Below the pieces are notes generated by a model. It saw only the letters and a list, made by a program, of their open reading frames with translations. It did no database searches and was not told the origin of the DNA. Made by a program: the position numbers and the translations under genes. 64,000 bases of DNA from Lactarius indigo (Eukaryota; Basidiomycota; Agaricomycetes; Russulales; Russulaceae): assembly GCA_025766275.1 (NCBI GenBank), contig JAFKAC010000019.1, positions 62,001 to 126,000 of the forward strand, read 5' to 3'. Shown in pieces: positions 1-12,249 of the stretch (position 1 is its first letter; each line of letters begins with the position of its first letter).

Positions 1-3000
1 AAGGGTCCGTGGCGTCGCGCCGCTAGTTTTGCTGTAGGCTGATTGGTTCGAAGATGTTTGCCCTCGAGCCATACAAGGTTGTTGATGCTGAACTTGGGCG
101 TATCTTTGTTGCGCACCCATGACTCTTGCGCCTTCTTTATAAGGCGTTGGGCGTTGTCTCTAGCTTCTTTCAGCTGTATCAGTCGCGCGGTTGCGAGGGG
201 AATAGGAGAGGGCTTATCCGTCCAGTCCACTTGTGGGTTATACCCCATCAGAAGTTGGAACAGCGACTCTTTGGTGTGTTCATGTGGCCAGTTGTTGTGC
301 GCGAATTTGGCGATTGGTAGATAAGCTTCCCAGTTGTCTTGCCGCTCATTTACCCAGAAACGTAGGTACTGTTCCAGCCATTGGTTAGTTCGTTCGGACT
401 GCCCATCAGTACGCGGATGATATGCGGTTGATATGTTCTGTTGAATTCCCAGAATGCAGCACACTTCTCTGGTAAACTTGGACATAAAGCGGGGGTCGCG
501 GTCGCTTATTATCTTGCGCGGTAACCCGAAGCGTTTGAACACATGGGCGATGTACAGAGCCGCCGTTTCTTCTGCGGTGATTTCTTCTCGACATGGGATG
601 AAGATGGAGGCCTTGCTGCAATCGTGGTCTGTGACAGTTAGTATACTGTCGTACCCCTTAGAAACGGGAAGTTTGGTGATGAAGTCTACCGCCACTGTGT
701 GGAACGGCATGGCTTCTAGTATTGGCATGATGGGGTACAGCGCGGCTCGTATGGGCCTCGTGTTGACCTTATTCCTTTGGCATTCTGCGCAGCCTTGCAC
801 GTACTCATATACGTCTCTTCGGAGTCTCGGCCACCAGTAGTGTCTCTCCAGGATGCGTTGAGTTTTCGCAATTCCTGGATGGCCATGTATTGGCAAGTCG
901 TGATGATCGTGTATTAGTATTCGTTGAATCGATGCTGGTCCTGTGATTACGAACCTGCCGTCCTTGTACCATTCTCCTTGTATCTTTTTGAGGCGATGAG
1001 GGTCGACCCACATCTTGATCACCTCCTCGTCTTGTTGGTGTCGTGGTTGTAGTAGGTTTGGGTTTGCGATGAAGGTGCGTGCGGTGTTAAGGGTTCGTAC
1101 AAAGACTTCAGGGGGTAAGACCACTACTTCGCTGTTGTCCTCGACTCCCTGGTCGTAGTCCGGTCGTCTCGACAGTGCATCTGCCCGTCCGTTACTCTTT
1201 CCTTTGATATGGTGAATCTCGAAGTCGTATTCCGAGAGTTTGAGTACTTCCCTTGCAACTCGCCTACTAATCTTCTGCGGTGACTTCCAATATTGTAGGT
1301 TAAGATGATCTGAATAGATCTTGATTTTGTGTGGGGCTCCCGCGAGTAGCAGTCTCCAGTTCCGCAAGGCCTTGACTATTGCAAGTAGTTCCAAGTCGTA
1401 AATGTCGTAATTCCGCTCCGCCTCTGAGAGCGTGGCGGAGTAGTAGCCTATAGGGTGTCATTTTCCGTCAGACTTTCGCTGTAATAATACTGCGCCCACC
1501 GCGTATCCGGAAGCATCGACTTCTAATTCGAACGGGTTTTGGAGTACCGGGTGTGCCAGTACCGGTTCCTCGGTTACAAGGCGTTTGAGGGTGTTGAAGG
1601 CGTCATCTTCGTCTTTGGTCCATTGCCACTCTTCGTCTTTTCGTGTGAGTTTGGTAAGTGGCTTGGCGTGAGTTGCGAAGCCGCGGATGAAGAGTCGGTA
1701 AAAGTTACAAAATCCGAGAAATGATCGGACATCTTTGACTTTTGTTGGCGTTGGCCAGTCCTTGATGCCTTGAACTTTTACAGGGTCCATGCGCGTCACC
1801 CCCCTTTCAAGGATTACCCCCAGGTAATCCATCCGCGGTTGATGGAACAGGCACTTCTCGAGTTTGAAGTAGAGGTCGTGTTCTTCGGCAACGCGCAAAA
1901 CATCACGGACGGCGTCCACATGGGCCGCTAGATCGTGATCAAAGTGAGTGGCGATACCAATATCGTCCATGTAGACGCGTATGGTAGTGCCCAGTCGTTC
2001 GTGCTTTGCTATTGTGTCGCGATAGATGTGGTTCATCATTGCCTGGAAGGTGGCGGGGGAGTTAGTGAGTCCGAAGAACATGACCGTGGGTTCGAAGAGG
2101 CCGAATTTAGTTTTGAACGCTGCCTTTTCTTGGTCGCCGTCGCGAATGCGTATGTTATTGTAGCCCCAACGGACGTCGAGTTTCGTGTAGATGTGGGCAT
2201 TGCTGAGGTCGAGGATGAGATCCTGTATTAGCGGTAGCGGGTACTGGTTGCGAATGGTGTGGGAGTTGATGATCCGGTAGTCCTGTACCGGTCGTAGTTT
2301 TCCATCCTTCTTTTTGATGAAGAAGAAGGAGGATGCGTACGGAGAAATAGAAGGGCGCAAGTACCCCTGCTTTAGCTTCTCCTCCAGAAACTCCTTGAGT
2401 TCGCCTTCTTCTTTTTGGGTCATAGGATAGATTTTGCAGTCGATGGCGGCCGGCGCAGATGGTTTGAAGTCTATTGCATGATCCCACAGCCTTGCCGGGG
2501 GGAAGCGGTGCGAGGCTTGCTCGTTGAAAAGTTTGGTAAACATTGCGTATTCTCGAGGGAGCACTGCTGCCGTTTGTTGTTGTTTCGCCTGTATGGCCAA
2601 CTCCGTCGAGGTGGTGGCTTTTACGAACGTTTCTTCTTCTAGCTCCCGCATAATGTCCTCCTTTTCGGCCACAATGAGGGCTCGAGTGGTCGTTGTTGAT
2701 AGCAATGCTTCAGTAGTTGCTAATACTACCGGCTGCATGTTGGGGTGCATGGTGGCAGTGGCCCAGCTAATCGTTGGTTCAAACGCGCTTAGCCATGGAT
2801 AGCCCAGCACCATGTCTTCGCTTCCAAGGTCGGTGACCAGGAAGGTCATTTGCTTTATCTGTCCCCGTGTTTTCACCTCTAGGTTAACATAATGAGTGAT
2901 TAACCCAGCTTTGTTTTCCGTGTTGTCTATATTCCATATCTTGCGAGGCGTATCTAGCGGCTGTGTTTGAATACCAGCCCGTTTTGCCAGGCTAGGTCGG

Positions 3001-3164
3001 ATGAAGTTGTCGGTTGCGCCAGAGTCGACCAGCACATTTGTTTCAGTCGTTTGGTAATTTGTACGGACAGTTACTGGAATTCGCATAGATTGATAGCGCG
3101 TTGTCACGATTACAGAATTACATTGGAGAGCCCTCACCCAGACTGACGGGTTCAGGCGTCCCGA
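1..3164 (-). pseudogene. pol: GypA pol: protease, RT, RNase H, integrase; one TGA stop
   Basis: The frame is entered by -1 frameshifting at 3164 and stays open to the window edge except for TGA at 1458-1460, where relatives read through as Arg or Lys. In order: an aspartic protease with LVDSGATDNFI near 3020; RT with FGLTNSPATF and the catalytic YMDD near 1970; RNase H starting at VDASGYAVGAVLL near 1500; an integrase HHCC zinc finger (HGHPGI...CAECQ) near 770-890; and the DDE core, with VDFITKLP, SDRDPRF and the Glu in DGQSERTNQW. The chromodomain expected downstream lies beyond the edge. The TGA fits CGA-to-TGA deamination, so the copy was probably functional until recently. Confidence 0.9.
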
Positions 3165-5215
3165 AAACCCTCTTTTCCCCACAGATCCTGAAGTATAAGA
3201 TCTTTTACTTCATCCGTACTATTGGCCACTTGCGTGAGCCATTCTTTGGCCTGTTCTCCTGCTGTTTTTGTGCTTGCAGCGTTGATTTGTGGCACAGGCG
3301 TTACGCTTGGTGCCGGTGACATATATCCGGGCAACGATGGCGCATACTGTGATGGCGCATACTGTGAGACGGGTCCTTGGGGGTATCCCGTGGTCTCGGT
3401 CATGCGACTGCTGGATGGGACAGCCTGCCACTGCTGCTGCGTGCGCGGATATGGACAATTTCGTGAGAGGTGGCCGGGAGCATGACAGTTATAGCAGAGG
3501 ACGTTCCTTAAGTCCCTTCGAGATCCTCCCCTTCCTCGTCCTCGAGCCCCCGGTCCTCCTCTTGGTGGGAACGGTGGCGCAGGCCAGTCGCGGTGTGGCA
3601 GTTTGTTGAAGTCGATGTCTTCGGACCCCGCGAGTCTCACTTTGGCACGATCAGCCGAGGTGTCCATTGCCCATGGGTTAGTTTGTGGCAGGTTCTGCGG
3701 GAGTGTCCATCCCGCATTGCCACCTTGCTTCTTTGGCTGCGTCGTCGTGTTTTTGTATTCATTGAGTCGCGCTTTGAGGTGTATATAGTTCTTCTGCCGT
3801 TTGAGGACGGCCCTTTTCCAGTCGTCGAACATGACGGGGTCATCGAACTGGAACGCGTTCTTGAACAGTTCCTTGGGTAGACCCAACGTGAAGAGGTCGA
3901 TGGTTTGGGGTTCGTTGAGGCGATAGTGAGCCTTCCGTGCAAGCTGTTCAAAGTCATTGACGTACTTGTCAATGTCTTCTCCCATCATCTTGAAACCCTT
4001 TTGTAGTATTGCTTGGGCTTGTTCTCTTTCTAGCGTGTTCTCGAATCTCTGGCTGAATCCATCAGCTACGGCGTCCCATAGGTCGCGAGTGTAGGGGTTG
4101 ATCCCTCGTTGTATTTGTCTGTTGAGCCAGTTCAGGAAGGATAAGACCCATTCACTGACTGCTCTGCCTTTGATGTAGGAAAGAAACAGAAGGCATCTTC
4201 TGTAGTCGTTGCACATGATAGGGGCATCTAAGTTCATGCCCCAGTAGACGTGCCACTGCGTCAAAAATTGGTCTACTTTGAGTCTGTCTCCGTCAAAGAT
4301 GGAAGGTGGCTCGCCGGTTAGTTTTTCGTTATGGTGTCCTCCTCCTCCGGCTTCTCCACCACCTCCTCCTCCTCCACCGCCTCCTCCACCTCCTGGTGGT
4401 CCCATGGGTGGCATTCTTGGTGGTTCGGTCCTTCGTAGGTCAAACGGGATACCCCCTCCTGGTGGCGGTGGCGGGTCTCCGCCCGGCCCTCCTATCCCTG
4501 GTGGGAGGTCGAGCGCGGGTTGTCGTCCGGATGGGGGGTCTCCTCGATCTGATCCTATTGCTCGGAAGATGGCTGCGTCGTCTGCAGTCATTCGTACGCC
4601 GGTTTCGGGGTTAATGGGCATGAGGATTTCTCGCGCCTCCTCTCGTATTGCGCGCGCTTCTTCGATCGCGACTTCTTCCATTGCTCGCGTTATTGTTGCC
4701 ATAATGGCTGGTGATCAAATGTGAATTGGCTCTGGTTCTGTAATATGCGCGGACTCAGCTCGTTCGATGAGGAGATCTTGTATTGCTCCCCCACTAGTTT
4801 CTGTTTGATTCGGTTCACGTCCTTCGCTTTCGTCTGGGCTTTGTTCTTCTTCCTCCGATATTACTTCTCCGGTAGAGTGTTCTCGTACTTGTCCGTCGAT
4901 GGGACCCCAATCTGCTCGGCTATTGAGCTCTTGGGCGTCGATGTCGCACTGATATCTAGGTCCTGCTGGTCGTATGACGTCCCACCTGGATTCTGTGGGG
5001 TTCCACGTAACCTCCGTCCAACACAAGTGGTCGAAGTTAAACTCAACTGGTCGGAACCTACTAGGTCCGTTGAATTCCACAAAGTACCCGGTTTCTTCTT
5101 GTCTTTCCCTCCAACTGGCGGCTTGCAGAAAGCGCGTGGGGACGTTACGTTCTCCTCTCCTTGGGAGCGAATAGGGATGGAAGCTCGTCCACTGGTCTCT
5201 TGTTGTTACGGCCAT
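3152..5215 (-). pseudogene. gag: GypA gag with one TGA stop
   Basis: Capsid/nucleocapsid precursor. ATG at 5215 opens an N-terminal domain of about 165 residues, interrupted by TGA at 4715-4717. An ATG at 4702 in the same frame opens the remaining 516 aa. That part has an acidic/Ala-rich stretch, a Pro/Gly-rich linker with a long Gly run, the retrotransposon Gag fold (QFLTQWHVYWGM and ALLFLSYIKG-type motifs), and a CCHC zinc knuckle CYNCHAPGHLSRNC near 3490. The stop replaces a CGA Arg codon that GypC still has; GypG has the same TGA. Either Gag starts at 4702 in this lineage or the stop is a deamination scar. Confidence 0.88.
3164..3179 (-). other. GypA -1 ribosomal frameshift site
   Basis: Read on the minus strand, this stretch has two X-XXY-YYZ heptamers in the gag frame, G GGA AAA (3173-3179) and G GGT TTT (3164-3170). 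They lie about 10 nt before the gag stop at 3152-3154. A -1 slip on the second gives SGRLNPSVW, exactly the start of the pol frame. The G GGT TTT heptamer is kept in GypB, GypC and GypG. The slippery motif is seen directly; its use for frameshifting is inferred from the gag/pol phase. Confidence 0.72.
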
Positions 5216-5221
5216 GGTGGG

Positions 5222-5232
5222 ATCTTGGTCTT
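5222..5232 (-). other. GypA self-primer binding site
   Basis: On the minus strand AAGACCAAGAT lies 2 nt after the 5' LTR. It is perfectly complementary to ATCTTGGTCTT at 5470-5480 in the LTR, 33 nt downstream of a TATA box. This matches the Tf1-type arrangement in which the first 11 nt of the transcript prime minus-strand DNA. I noticed no tRNA-type primer-binding site. Confidence 0.72.
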
Positions 5233-5234
5233 AA

Positions 5235-5761
5235 TGTAACGTCGTCACGACGTTAGCTCGACTTGAGCTCTGTGGAGGCGGTAACAACTTAGCGGATGTC
5301 TTGAAGACACGAAGGTCCAAGTGTAGGCAATGGTGAACACTCGAAGGTGCACTCAAATGAAGTTACTATCTTGAGTCACGAATGAGGACAGACTCCTACT
5401 CGCTGCTGCTTGGAACGAGAAGGCGAGAGAGAGAGAGAGAGAGAGAGAAGAAACAAGTGACGATTCAAGAAGACCAAGATGGCATATCTTGGTCTTCACA
5501 GACACTATAAATACAAGTCGAGCAGGCTTTCAAGCACTGCTATGAACCACCGTAAAGTAGCGTCCAACGTATCGCGTAAGTACCTCAAACCCTAGTACTA
5601 CTAGTACTAGTATCAGTGGCATCCGTCATCAGTCAGCTATCCGTACCGTATCTCCTATCGTGCTACTGTATCACCGCGCCATTGTAGATAAGTCCGTCAC
5701 TAATATACCTTACCGCCGTAGTGACAACCGGTACAGTAAGGGTATGGATCGAAACGTGACA
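5235..5761 (-). repeat. GypA 5' LTR (527 bp)
   Basis: Bounded by TG...CA (minus strand TGTCACG...GTTACA). It aligns along its length with the 529-bp LTR of GypG. On the minus strand TATTTATA (5506-5513) lies 33 nt upstream of the inferred start at 5480. The start sits inside an inverted repeat AAGACCAAGAT / ATCTTGGTCTT with a short loop. A (GA)n run lies at about 5426-5449. Confidence 0.92.
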
Positions 5762-5763
5762 AA

Positions 5764-7605
5764 CGAGGAGAAGACACCGGGTATTTCGTAGAATTTAACG
5801 GTCCTAACCATTTCCGACCCGTTGAGTTCAATTTTGACCACCTCTGTTGGACTGAGGTTACTTGGAACCCCATAGATCATCGCTGGGACATCGTACGACC
5901 AGCAGGAAGAAACTACAACTGCGACATCGATGTGCGAGAACTAAACAGCCGCGCAGATTACGGTCCTATTGATGGACAAGCACAAGAACACACCGATGAA
6001 GGAGTTAGCAGAGAAGAGGCCTCCGAAAGTCAGTCACCAAGTAGGGGAACCACACCAGCAGAAGACGCCAGCCTAGGAGCTATTGGCAAACACATCATAC
6101 AACAAACGGAGTCTCTTACTATTCACCAACCTGAACCAGAAGTAATCCACATTCATAGTCCAGCAGTCGCAATGGCAACCGCCACTATTACACAAGAAAG
6201 AGTGCAACTCACCGCAAGGGATCAAATAGCCCTGGAAGAACAGAGACGCATCGCAGAAGAATCCTGAGCCAATCTAGCTCCCATCAATCCCTATACCGGT
6301 CACCGAATGACTGAAGATGACGTAGCAATCCATCGAGCCATCGGACCTGACGTAGCCGATCCCCCTAGTGGAGGAGGCGGACCTCCTGGCGATCTACCAG
6401 GAGGAGGAGGAGGACCTCCATCAAGAGGGCCCGGATTTGGGGGATTCCCTGGAGGATTCCCAGGAGGACCACCAGGAGGAGGAAACCCTGGAGGGGGATT
6501 ACCAGGTGTAGGTCCCGTCATCCCTCCAAGTAACAAATTAGCTGGCGAAGCACCCACAGTATTTGATGGAGAACGCGCCAAGGTTGAAGCGTTTCTCACT
6601 CAATGGCATGTCTACTGGGGCATGAACGCAGATGAAGGCATAATGGCCACACCCTATCAACGAGCCCTACTTTTCCTATCCTACATCAAAGGCGTCAACG
6701 TCAGCGAATGGGTGCTGGCGATGCTCACCTGGCTCAACGGCCAGATACAAGCTGGTATACCCCGTACTAGTGAAGGGCTATGGAACGAAGTTACGCACAG
6801 CTTCATGCAGTGCTTCCGCAACATGATGGAACAGGAGCAGGCTCAATACGAACTCAAGAAAGGAGTCAAAATGATTGGAGGAAATCTAGATGAGTATTGC
6901 ACCCAATTTGAACAACTGATACGCCGCGCTCAGTATCGGCTCAACGACCCGCAGACGCTAGACCTATTCGCAAGTGGACTACCAAAAGACCTATATGAAA
7001 AGGTCTATACCCTCGACAACCCCCGTGACTACCGCGCGTGGAAAGAGGCAGCCACCACTCGTCAACAGCAATATCTTCACCTTAAAGTGGTGTTGAATAA
7101 AGGAGTTCCCCCTGGACAAGGACAAGGAAGACAACGACAACAACGACAATGGCAGGGGCCGCCAAGAAGTTCATGGCAGCCAAGAAATTTACGAGATCCA
7201 AACGCCATGGATACTTCCGCAGATCGAATTCGAGGGCGACTTGCAGGGGCCAAGGATATACTTGCCCCTCGTCCCCCATATTGACCAAGGGGAGGATTCC
7301 TCCAACGGGGAGGAGGACGTAATAACCAAAGGCCAGTCACGTGTTATAACTGTGGAAAGGACGGACACATGGCCCGCCATTGTAGACAACCATGAGGAGG
7401 TTACCAACCTCAAGCATCAACCAGTCAGTATGTTGACACCGACTACCATCAGCAAGAACCCGAAATCGCTACCAGGGCAGTTCAAGACGTACCCCCTCAA
7501 CAGTGTGCCAGTGACTGGCTCAACGGAGTCGCAGGAGAATCGGACGATGTAAAAGATATTATCCTCCAACAATTGTGGAAGAAGGAGGGTTTTCAGGACG
7601 CCTGA
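5764..7605 (+). pseudogene. gag: GypB gag, 5'-truncated, three TGA stops
   Basis: The frame enters mid-domain at EDTGYFVEFNGP, which is internal in GypC Gag, because GypA lies in front. In order: a conserved N-terminal domain, an acidic linker, a Gly/Pro-rich segment (6360-6530), the Gag capsid region (AFLTQWHVYWGM near 6600; LLFLSYIKGVNVSEWVL) and a CCHC knuckle CYNCGKDGHMARHC near 7350. TGA stops occur at 6265, 7282 and 7393; those at 6265 and 7393 sit where relatives suggest Arg. The gag stop at 7603 follows the slippery G GGT TTT at 7587-7593. The reading phase is otherwise preserved. Confidence 0.87.
7587..7593 (+). other. GypB -1 frameshift heptamer
   Basis: G GGT TTT in the gag frame, 9 nt before the gag stop. 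A -1 slip continues as SGRLNPSAWVRV, the conserved start of Pol. The upstream second heptamer present in GypA and GypC is changed here to G GAA GAA, so the GGGTTTT site is the common denominator. Confidence 0.65.
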
Positions 7606-10560
7606 ACCCATCGGCCTGGGTGAGGGTGGTTAATTGTAACAGTGTAATCATGACTCGCTATCGTTCTATGAGAGTTCCAGTATCGATTCGCACCAGTTAC
7701 GCAATGGCCGACATACGAGCATTAGTTGACTCAGGAGAACCCATTGCTTCATGAAACCCTCCTTCGCAAAATGGATGGGACTTGGGACCAAGTTACTCAA
7801 CATCCCAAAGAAAGTATGGAATATTGACAACACGGAAAACAAGTCGGGGCGTATCACCCATTATACCGACGTCGATGTCCAAACTAAAGGCATTCACAAG
7901 GAAATCCGTTTCCTTATTACAGATATCGGCAACGAAGACATCGTATTAGGTTATCCCTGGCTTGCTATCTATGACCCGCACATCAAATGGTCACAAGCGG
8001 CTATTCACGAGGATATGCTCCCTATCATCATTCGTTCAACCAACCCTTACATCAAAACGACACCCGTAGTGGCCGCCACCACCGTCCAGAACAACGACTA
8101 TGAAATAGTACACTCTTGCATCATCACGGACGAACAACGGCAACAGTTCGAAGAAGGGTGTCGAATCAGGGCTACCGCCACCAATCTTGCCATCGCCGCT
8201 CAACAATACGTTACTAAAGCTGAGTTACCTCCCGAATATCGAGAGTTTGAACGCCTCTTCAGCGAAGAAGCATCGGACAGGTTTCCCCCCAGCAGGCCCT
8301 GGGATCACGCTATCGAATTTAAACCAGGAACCGCTGACGCGATCGACTGCAAAATATACCCCATGACACAAGAAGAAGACAAGAAACTGCACGAATGGAT
8401 CGATGAACAGCTCAAAAAGGGATATATAAGACCCTCTAAATCCCCATACGCCTCATCTTTCTTTTTCATTAAAAAGAAAGATGGGAAATTACGACCTGTA
8501 CAAGATTACCGAAAAATCAACGCTGTCACCATTCGCAATCAATATCCACTCCCTCTTATTTCCGATCTTATTACCGACCTTAGTAACGCCCACATTTACA
8601 CCAAGCTTGATGTCAGATGGGGATACAACAACATACGTATCAAAGAGGGCGATGAAGAGAAAGCGGCGTTCAAAACACGCTACGGACTATTTGAACCAAC
8701 GGTGATGTTCTTTGGCCTTACCAACTCCCCAGCAACGTTCCAGACTATGATGAATTTTATATTCAGGGATATCATAGCTAAACATGAAGCCCGTGGAACG
8801 GTTATCCAGGTCTACATGGACGACATTGGTATCGCAACAGGACTCAATCACTCCCTCCAGGACCACATTGAAGCGGTCAAAGACGTCCTCCGCGTATCAG
8901 CGGAACACGACCTATATTACGAGCTTGAAAAATGTCTCTTCCATTCCCCTTGCATGGATTACCTGGGGGTAATCCTTGAAAAGGGGGTGACGCGCATGGA
9001 CCCTGTCAAAATTTCGGGCATTAAAGATTGGCCTACACCAACCAAAGTTAAGGATGTCCGCTCTTTCCTCAGCTTCTGCAATTTTTACCGTCCTTTTATA
9101 CGAGGTTTCGTGACCAAAGCGCGACCTCTCAACAAACTTACACGTAAAGACACCGAATGGCACTGGGGAACCGAGGAGGAAAAAGCATTCCAAGACCTCA
9201 AAACTCTCGTTACCAGTGAACCCGTCCTAGCTCACCCCGATCTCACTCAACAGTTCGAACTAGAAGTCGACACATCAGGATTCGCAACCGGAGCGGTCCT
9301 TCTCCAGCGCAAAAAGGATGGTAAACGACACCCCATTGGTTACTATTCATCCACCCTCAACAAAGCTGAGCGAAATTACGACATCTACGATCTCGAACTT
9401 CTAGCAATCGTCAAAGCCTTCCGCCACTGGAGACCCCTTCTGGCAGGTTCCCCTCACAAGATCAAAGTCTTTTCGGACCACCTTAACCTACAATACTGGA
9501 AATCGCCACAAAAGATCAGCAGACGCGTTGCCAGGGAAGTACTCGAACTCTCTGAATACAACTTCGAAATTCACCACATCAAAGGAACTTCCAACGGGCA
9601 CGCTGATGTGTTATCACGAAGACCAGATTACGATCAAGGAGAAAACGATAATGAAGGGGTAACAGTACTACCAGAAAGTGTCTACATACGTGCCATCACG
9701 CTAGAAGAACCGCACCACCCGCATTGGAGACCAGAGATCCTACCGGTGGAAATGACTCCAGAGCATCCCATCTACGAACAAGACACAGCTAAGTTGAAAC
9801 CTTGGGTCGACGCTCATAAACTAAAAGATATCGAAGGGACGTGGTACAAAGATGGACGCCGAGTGGTTACCGGCGGTATTCATGACAAACGCACCATCAT
9901 CGCGGCCCATCACGATTCCCCTGTCTATGGTCACCCTGGTATCAAACGAACCCTCCAACTTACTGAGTGACACTACTGGTGGCCGCAAATGAAAAATGAC
10001 ATTATGGATTATGTCAAAGGTTGTGCCGAATGCCAGCGGCACAAAGTCAATCTTCGCCCTATCAGGGCACCTCTACAACTGATTTACCCCAAACCGGAAG
10101 CCCTGCCATTCGAAACCATCGCAGTGGACTTTATTACCAAACTCCCCATCTCCCGCGGTTATGACTCTATCCTAACCGTAACAGATCATGACTGTACCAA
10201 AGCAGCCGTCTTCATTCCCTGTAACGAAGATATAACCGCCGAAGGAATGGCCGCCCTGTATGTCTCCCATGTATTCCCACGATTTGGACTCCCCTCGCGT
10301 GTTATTAGTGATCGAGATCCCCGTTTCGCCTCCAAGTTTATGCAAGAGATATGCAAAATTCTTGGCATCAGCCAAAACATCTCAACTGCTTATCACCCCA
10401 GAACCGACGGCCAATCGGAACGAACAAACCAATGGCTAGAACAATATCTCTGTTTCTGGGTAAACGAGCGACAAGATGACTGGGTCCACTATCTGCCTAT
10501 GGCGGAATTCACGCATAACAACTGGCCTAACGAAACCACACGGGAGTCCCCCTTCTTTCT
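7593..10560 (+). pseudogene. pol: GypB pol, N-terminal part: protease, RT, RNase H, integrase core
   Basis: The protease begins in the -1 frame. It is broken just after LVDSG (about 7737-7751), where bases present in GypC are missing and the frame shifts. From 7751 the frame is open to TGA at 9968-9970, then to 10560. RT: FGLTNSPATF and YMDD near 8815. RNase H: EVDTSGFATGAVLL near 9265 and DLELLAIVKAFRHW. Integrase: zinc finger HGH...CAECQ (9925-10035), VDFITKLP, SDRDPRF, and the Glu in DGQSERTNQWLEQ. The TGA replaces an Arg codon between IVE/LTE and HHWW/HYWW motifs. The remainder, with the chromodomain, is at 56011-57829. Confidence 0.9.
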
Positions 10561-10779
10561 TTTTTTTTTTTGGAGGAGCGCTTTTATTCTGGTATCTAGT
10601 TACGCGAGTACGACTAAATACCGAGTGAATAAGGTGCTAAGTATTAGGAGATTTACCATCAGCTTTACTTAGCACGCTTGTAGCCGGGCCTAACGGGAAC
10701 CGGGTTGTGAGGGAAAATGCACTTACGCACATCCCCTGGTGTGGGGATAGTGTGGGGCTCAGACACAGGGCACCCGTGG
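10561..10779 (-). other. LINE 3' UTR and short A-tail
   Basis: About 210 bp between the ORF2 stop (10780) and the T-run at 10561-10571, which is poly(A) on the element strand. I see no convincing coding potential. The T-run directly abuts the 13-bp target duplication. Confidence 0.75.
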
Positions 10780-12249
10780 TTAGGCGCGATGTGGTCTCCT
10801 ACCCACTAAAACCTCATGGCATCCGAGCCAGTTGGGGGGGGGCTCTGGGTGGAACACATTGTTCCAGGTGGCTTTGACTAAGTTTTTTGTTTTGGGGTCG
10901 CGTTTGATCTTCGTGGCTACAATTCTGTCGGTAATCAGTCTCCTGTTGATTTGGTTGAGCCATCTCTTTTCTATATCTTCGGTTGAGTGCTCTATTGCTT
11001 GGATTGTTTGCTCACATCTCGTGACCCATATCAGGTAAGCTGATTCCAAGGTGAGGATTTGTAGTAGTCTGTTTGCTCCTTTCCTCGCTGTGTGTTGTTG
11101 GTCATTCTCGTTTTCCCCTTCCCGATTGTGCGGTATCATTAGTGATCCGCATCCAAGTGCTGATCCTAGACTTGGTGTCGGCCATGGGTATGCTTCGTGG
11201 GGCCAGTATCTCTCTGCTATGTTCCATATTGTTCTGGTTGGCGGTGCTTCGCAGTCGATCAAGATGTGCTCCATGTCTTCTTTAGTGTGGCATGTGGGGC
11301 ACCACTGCCTGTGTTCGTGGTTTGGTATGTTTTCCCAGAAGGACCCTATCATAAAGGCGCTGTGGATGGCTTTGAAGATGAATTGCTGTATGGTGGGTCG
11401 GATTGTTGTCTGTCTTATGTTCTTCCAGACTGATTTGGAGGTTTCTCTCGTTTTGTTGAAGTGGAGTATGGCTGTTTTTATCGCATCCAGGTTTCTATCG
11501 GTGGTGCGGCGTTTCAGGGTAGGTGTTTGGTTGCATATGCCTCTGTAGGCCAGTGCCTGGGTGATGGTCGTGAGCTTCGCTCCTTGCAGGTCATATTCTT
11601 CTGGGATGTTCAGGATGAGTTCGTCCATTTCTTCTTTTTCCGCTCCTTCTTTTGCTAATCTGTCGCATTCTTCGTTTCCTAGTGTGCCATTGTGACCTTT
11701 GACCCATTCAAAGTGGGTTGTGGCCATGCGTCTCTTAAGGAGGTAGGCTGCCATTTTGAAGAGTCTTGCGTTTTTTATGTTTATCCAGCCGTCGTCTTCC
11801 CATGTGCTTAGGTGTTTTGTCAGTCCGTTAATCACATACTTGGAGTCCGTTCTGATTAGGATCGGCCAGAAGGTAGGCACTGAATTGACTGCTTTGATGA
11901 TTGCGGCTATCTCGCCAACTTGGTTTGATTGTAGGTTTCCAGGGACCCGTATAGCGGTGTTTCTTCTGTCATCAGGTCCAAGCCATACTCCGCTTCCGCA
12001 GCGGGCGTCTTCATGGCCGTTGTTGAAGCAGGCTCCATCCGTGTATATTGTCACTCTGGGATGGTTGTGGGTTATTCCAGTTGTGTAGCGGCGTGTTGCC
12101 AGGCGGGCAGAGATCTTGGCCGGGTCTGTGAAGACTCGGAAGCATTCAGCTAAGTTGTTCTTGCACGTTATTGTGGGGTCGAAGAGGATTTCTCCGTTTT
12201 CTTCCTGTGCGTTTATGTTCTGTTCTTTCCTTCTTTTGGTTAGGGACAG
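10780..12249 (-). CDS. LINE ORF2, C-terminal segment: RNase H and zinc motif
   Basis: This segment carries RNase H type I with YTDGACFNNG near 12035 (first Asp), the acidic RTDSKYVINGL near 11840, and a His in WVKGHNGTLGNEECDRLA near 11670. A C-terminal region follows with CPTCHTKEDMEHILIDC (C-C-H-C spacing) near 11270, typical of the zf-RVT region of LINE ORF2. It ends at the stop at 10780-10782. The frame joins the segment at 19832 once GypC and one TSD copy (7,587 bp, divisible by three) are removed, giving NLSLTKRR across the junction. No stop or frameshift is seen. Confidence 0.9.
   Translation of the reverse strand: MSLTKRRKEQNINAQEENGEILFDPTITCKNNLAECFRVFTDPAKISARLATRRYTTGITHNHPRVTIYTDGACFNNGHEDARCGSGVWLGPDDRRNTAIRVPGNLQSNQVGEIAAIIKAVNSVPTFWPILIRTDSKYVINGLTKHLSTWEDDGWINIKNARLFKMAAYLLKRRMATTHFEWVKGHNGTLGNEECDRLAKEGAEKEEMDELILNIPEEYDLQGAKLTTITQALAYRGICNQTPTLKRRTTDRNLDAIKTAILHFNKTRETSKSVWKNIRQTTIRPTIQQFIFKAIHSAFMIGSFWENIPNHEHRQWCPTCHTKEDMEHILIDCEAPPTRTIWNIAERYWPHEAYPWPTPSLGSALGCGSLMIPHNREGENENDQQHTARKGANRLLQILTLESAYLIWVTRCEQTIQAIEHSTEDIEKRWLNQINRRLITDRIVATKIKRDPKTKNLVKATWNNVFHPEPPPNWLGCHEVLVGRRPHRA

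Larger units (their letters stand above)
1..5761 (-). mobile_element. GypA: chromodomain-type Ty3/gypsy LTR retrotransposon, 3' part beyond left edge
   Basis: Minus-strand element with its 5' LTR at 5235-5761, primer-binding site, gag and most of pol. The window edge cuts it in the linker between integrase and the expected chromodomain. It is inserted in the gag of GypB: the GypB frame begins directly after the LTR at 5762. The LTR and proteins match GypG at the right end of the window (same family) and more distantly GypC. The 3' LTR and its TSD lie outside the window, so the insertion cannot be confirmed by a TSD here. It is one of the best preserved gypsy copies in the window, with one stop in gag and one in the visible pol. 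Confidence 0.93.
5762..10560 (+). mobile_element. GypB: chromovirus LTR retrotransposon, 5' segment (continues at 56011)
   Basis: First visible part of GypB. Its 5' LTR and gag N-terminus lie left of the window beyond the GypA insertion. The segment ends in the integrase at 10560, where a LINE has inserted. The motif CCCCCTTCTTTCT at 10548-10560 recurs at 55998-56010, and the pol frame resumes there in phase (the removed 45,450 bp is divisible by three). Confidence 0.93.

Noticed and set aside
4278..4724. Pro-rich frame opposite GypA gag
   Set aside because: Antisense shadow of the Gly/Pro-rich linker of Gag; the same occurs at 6300-6599 and 61224-61658.
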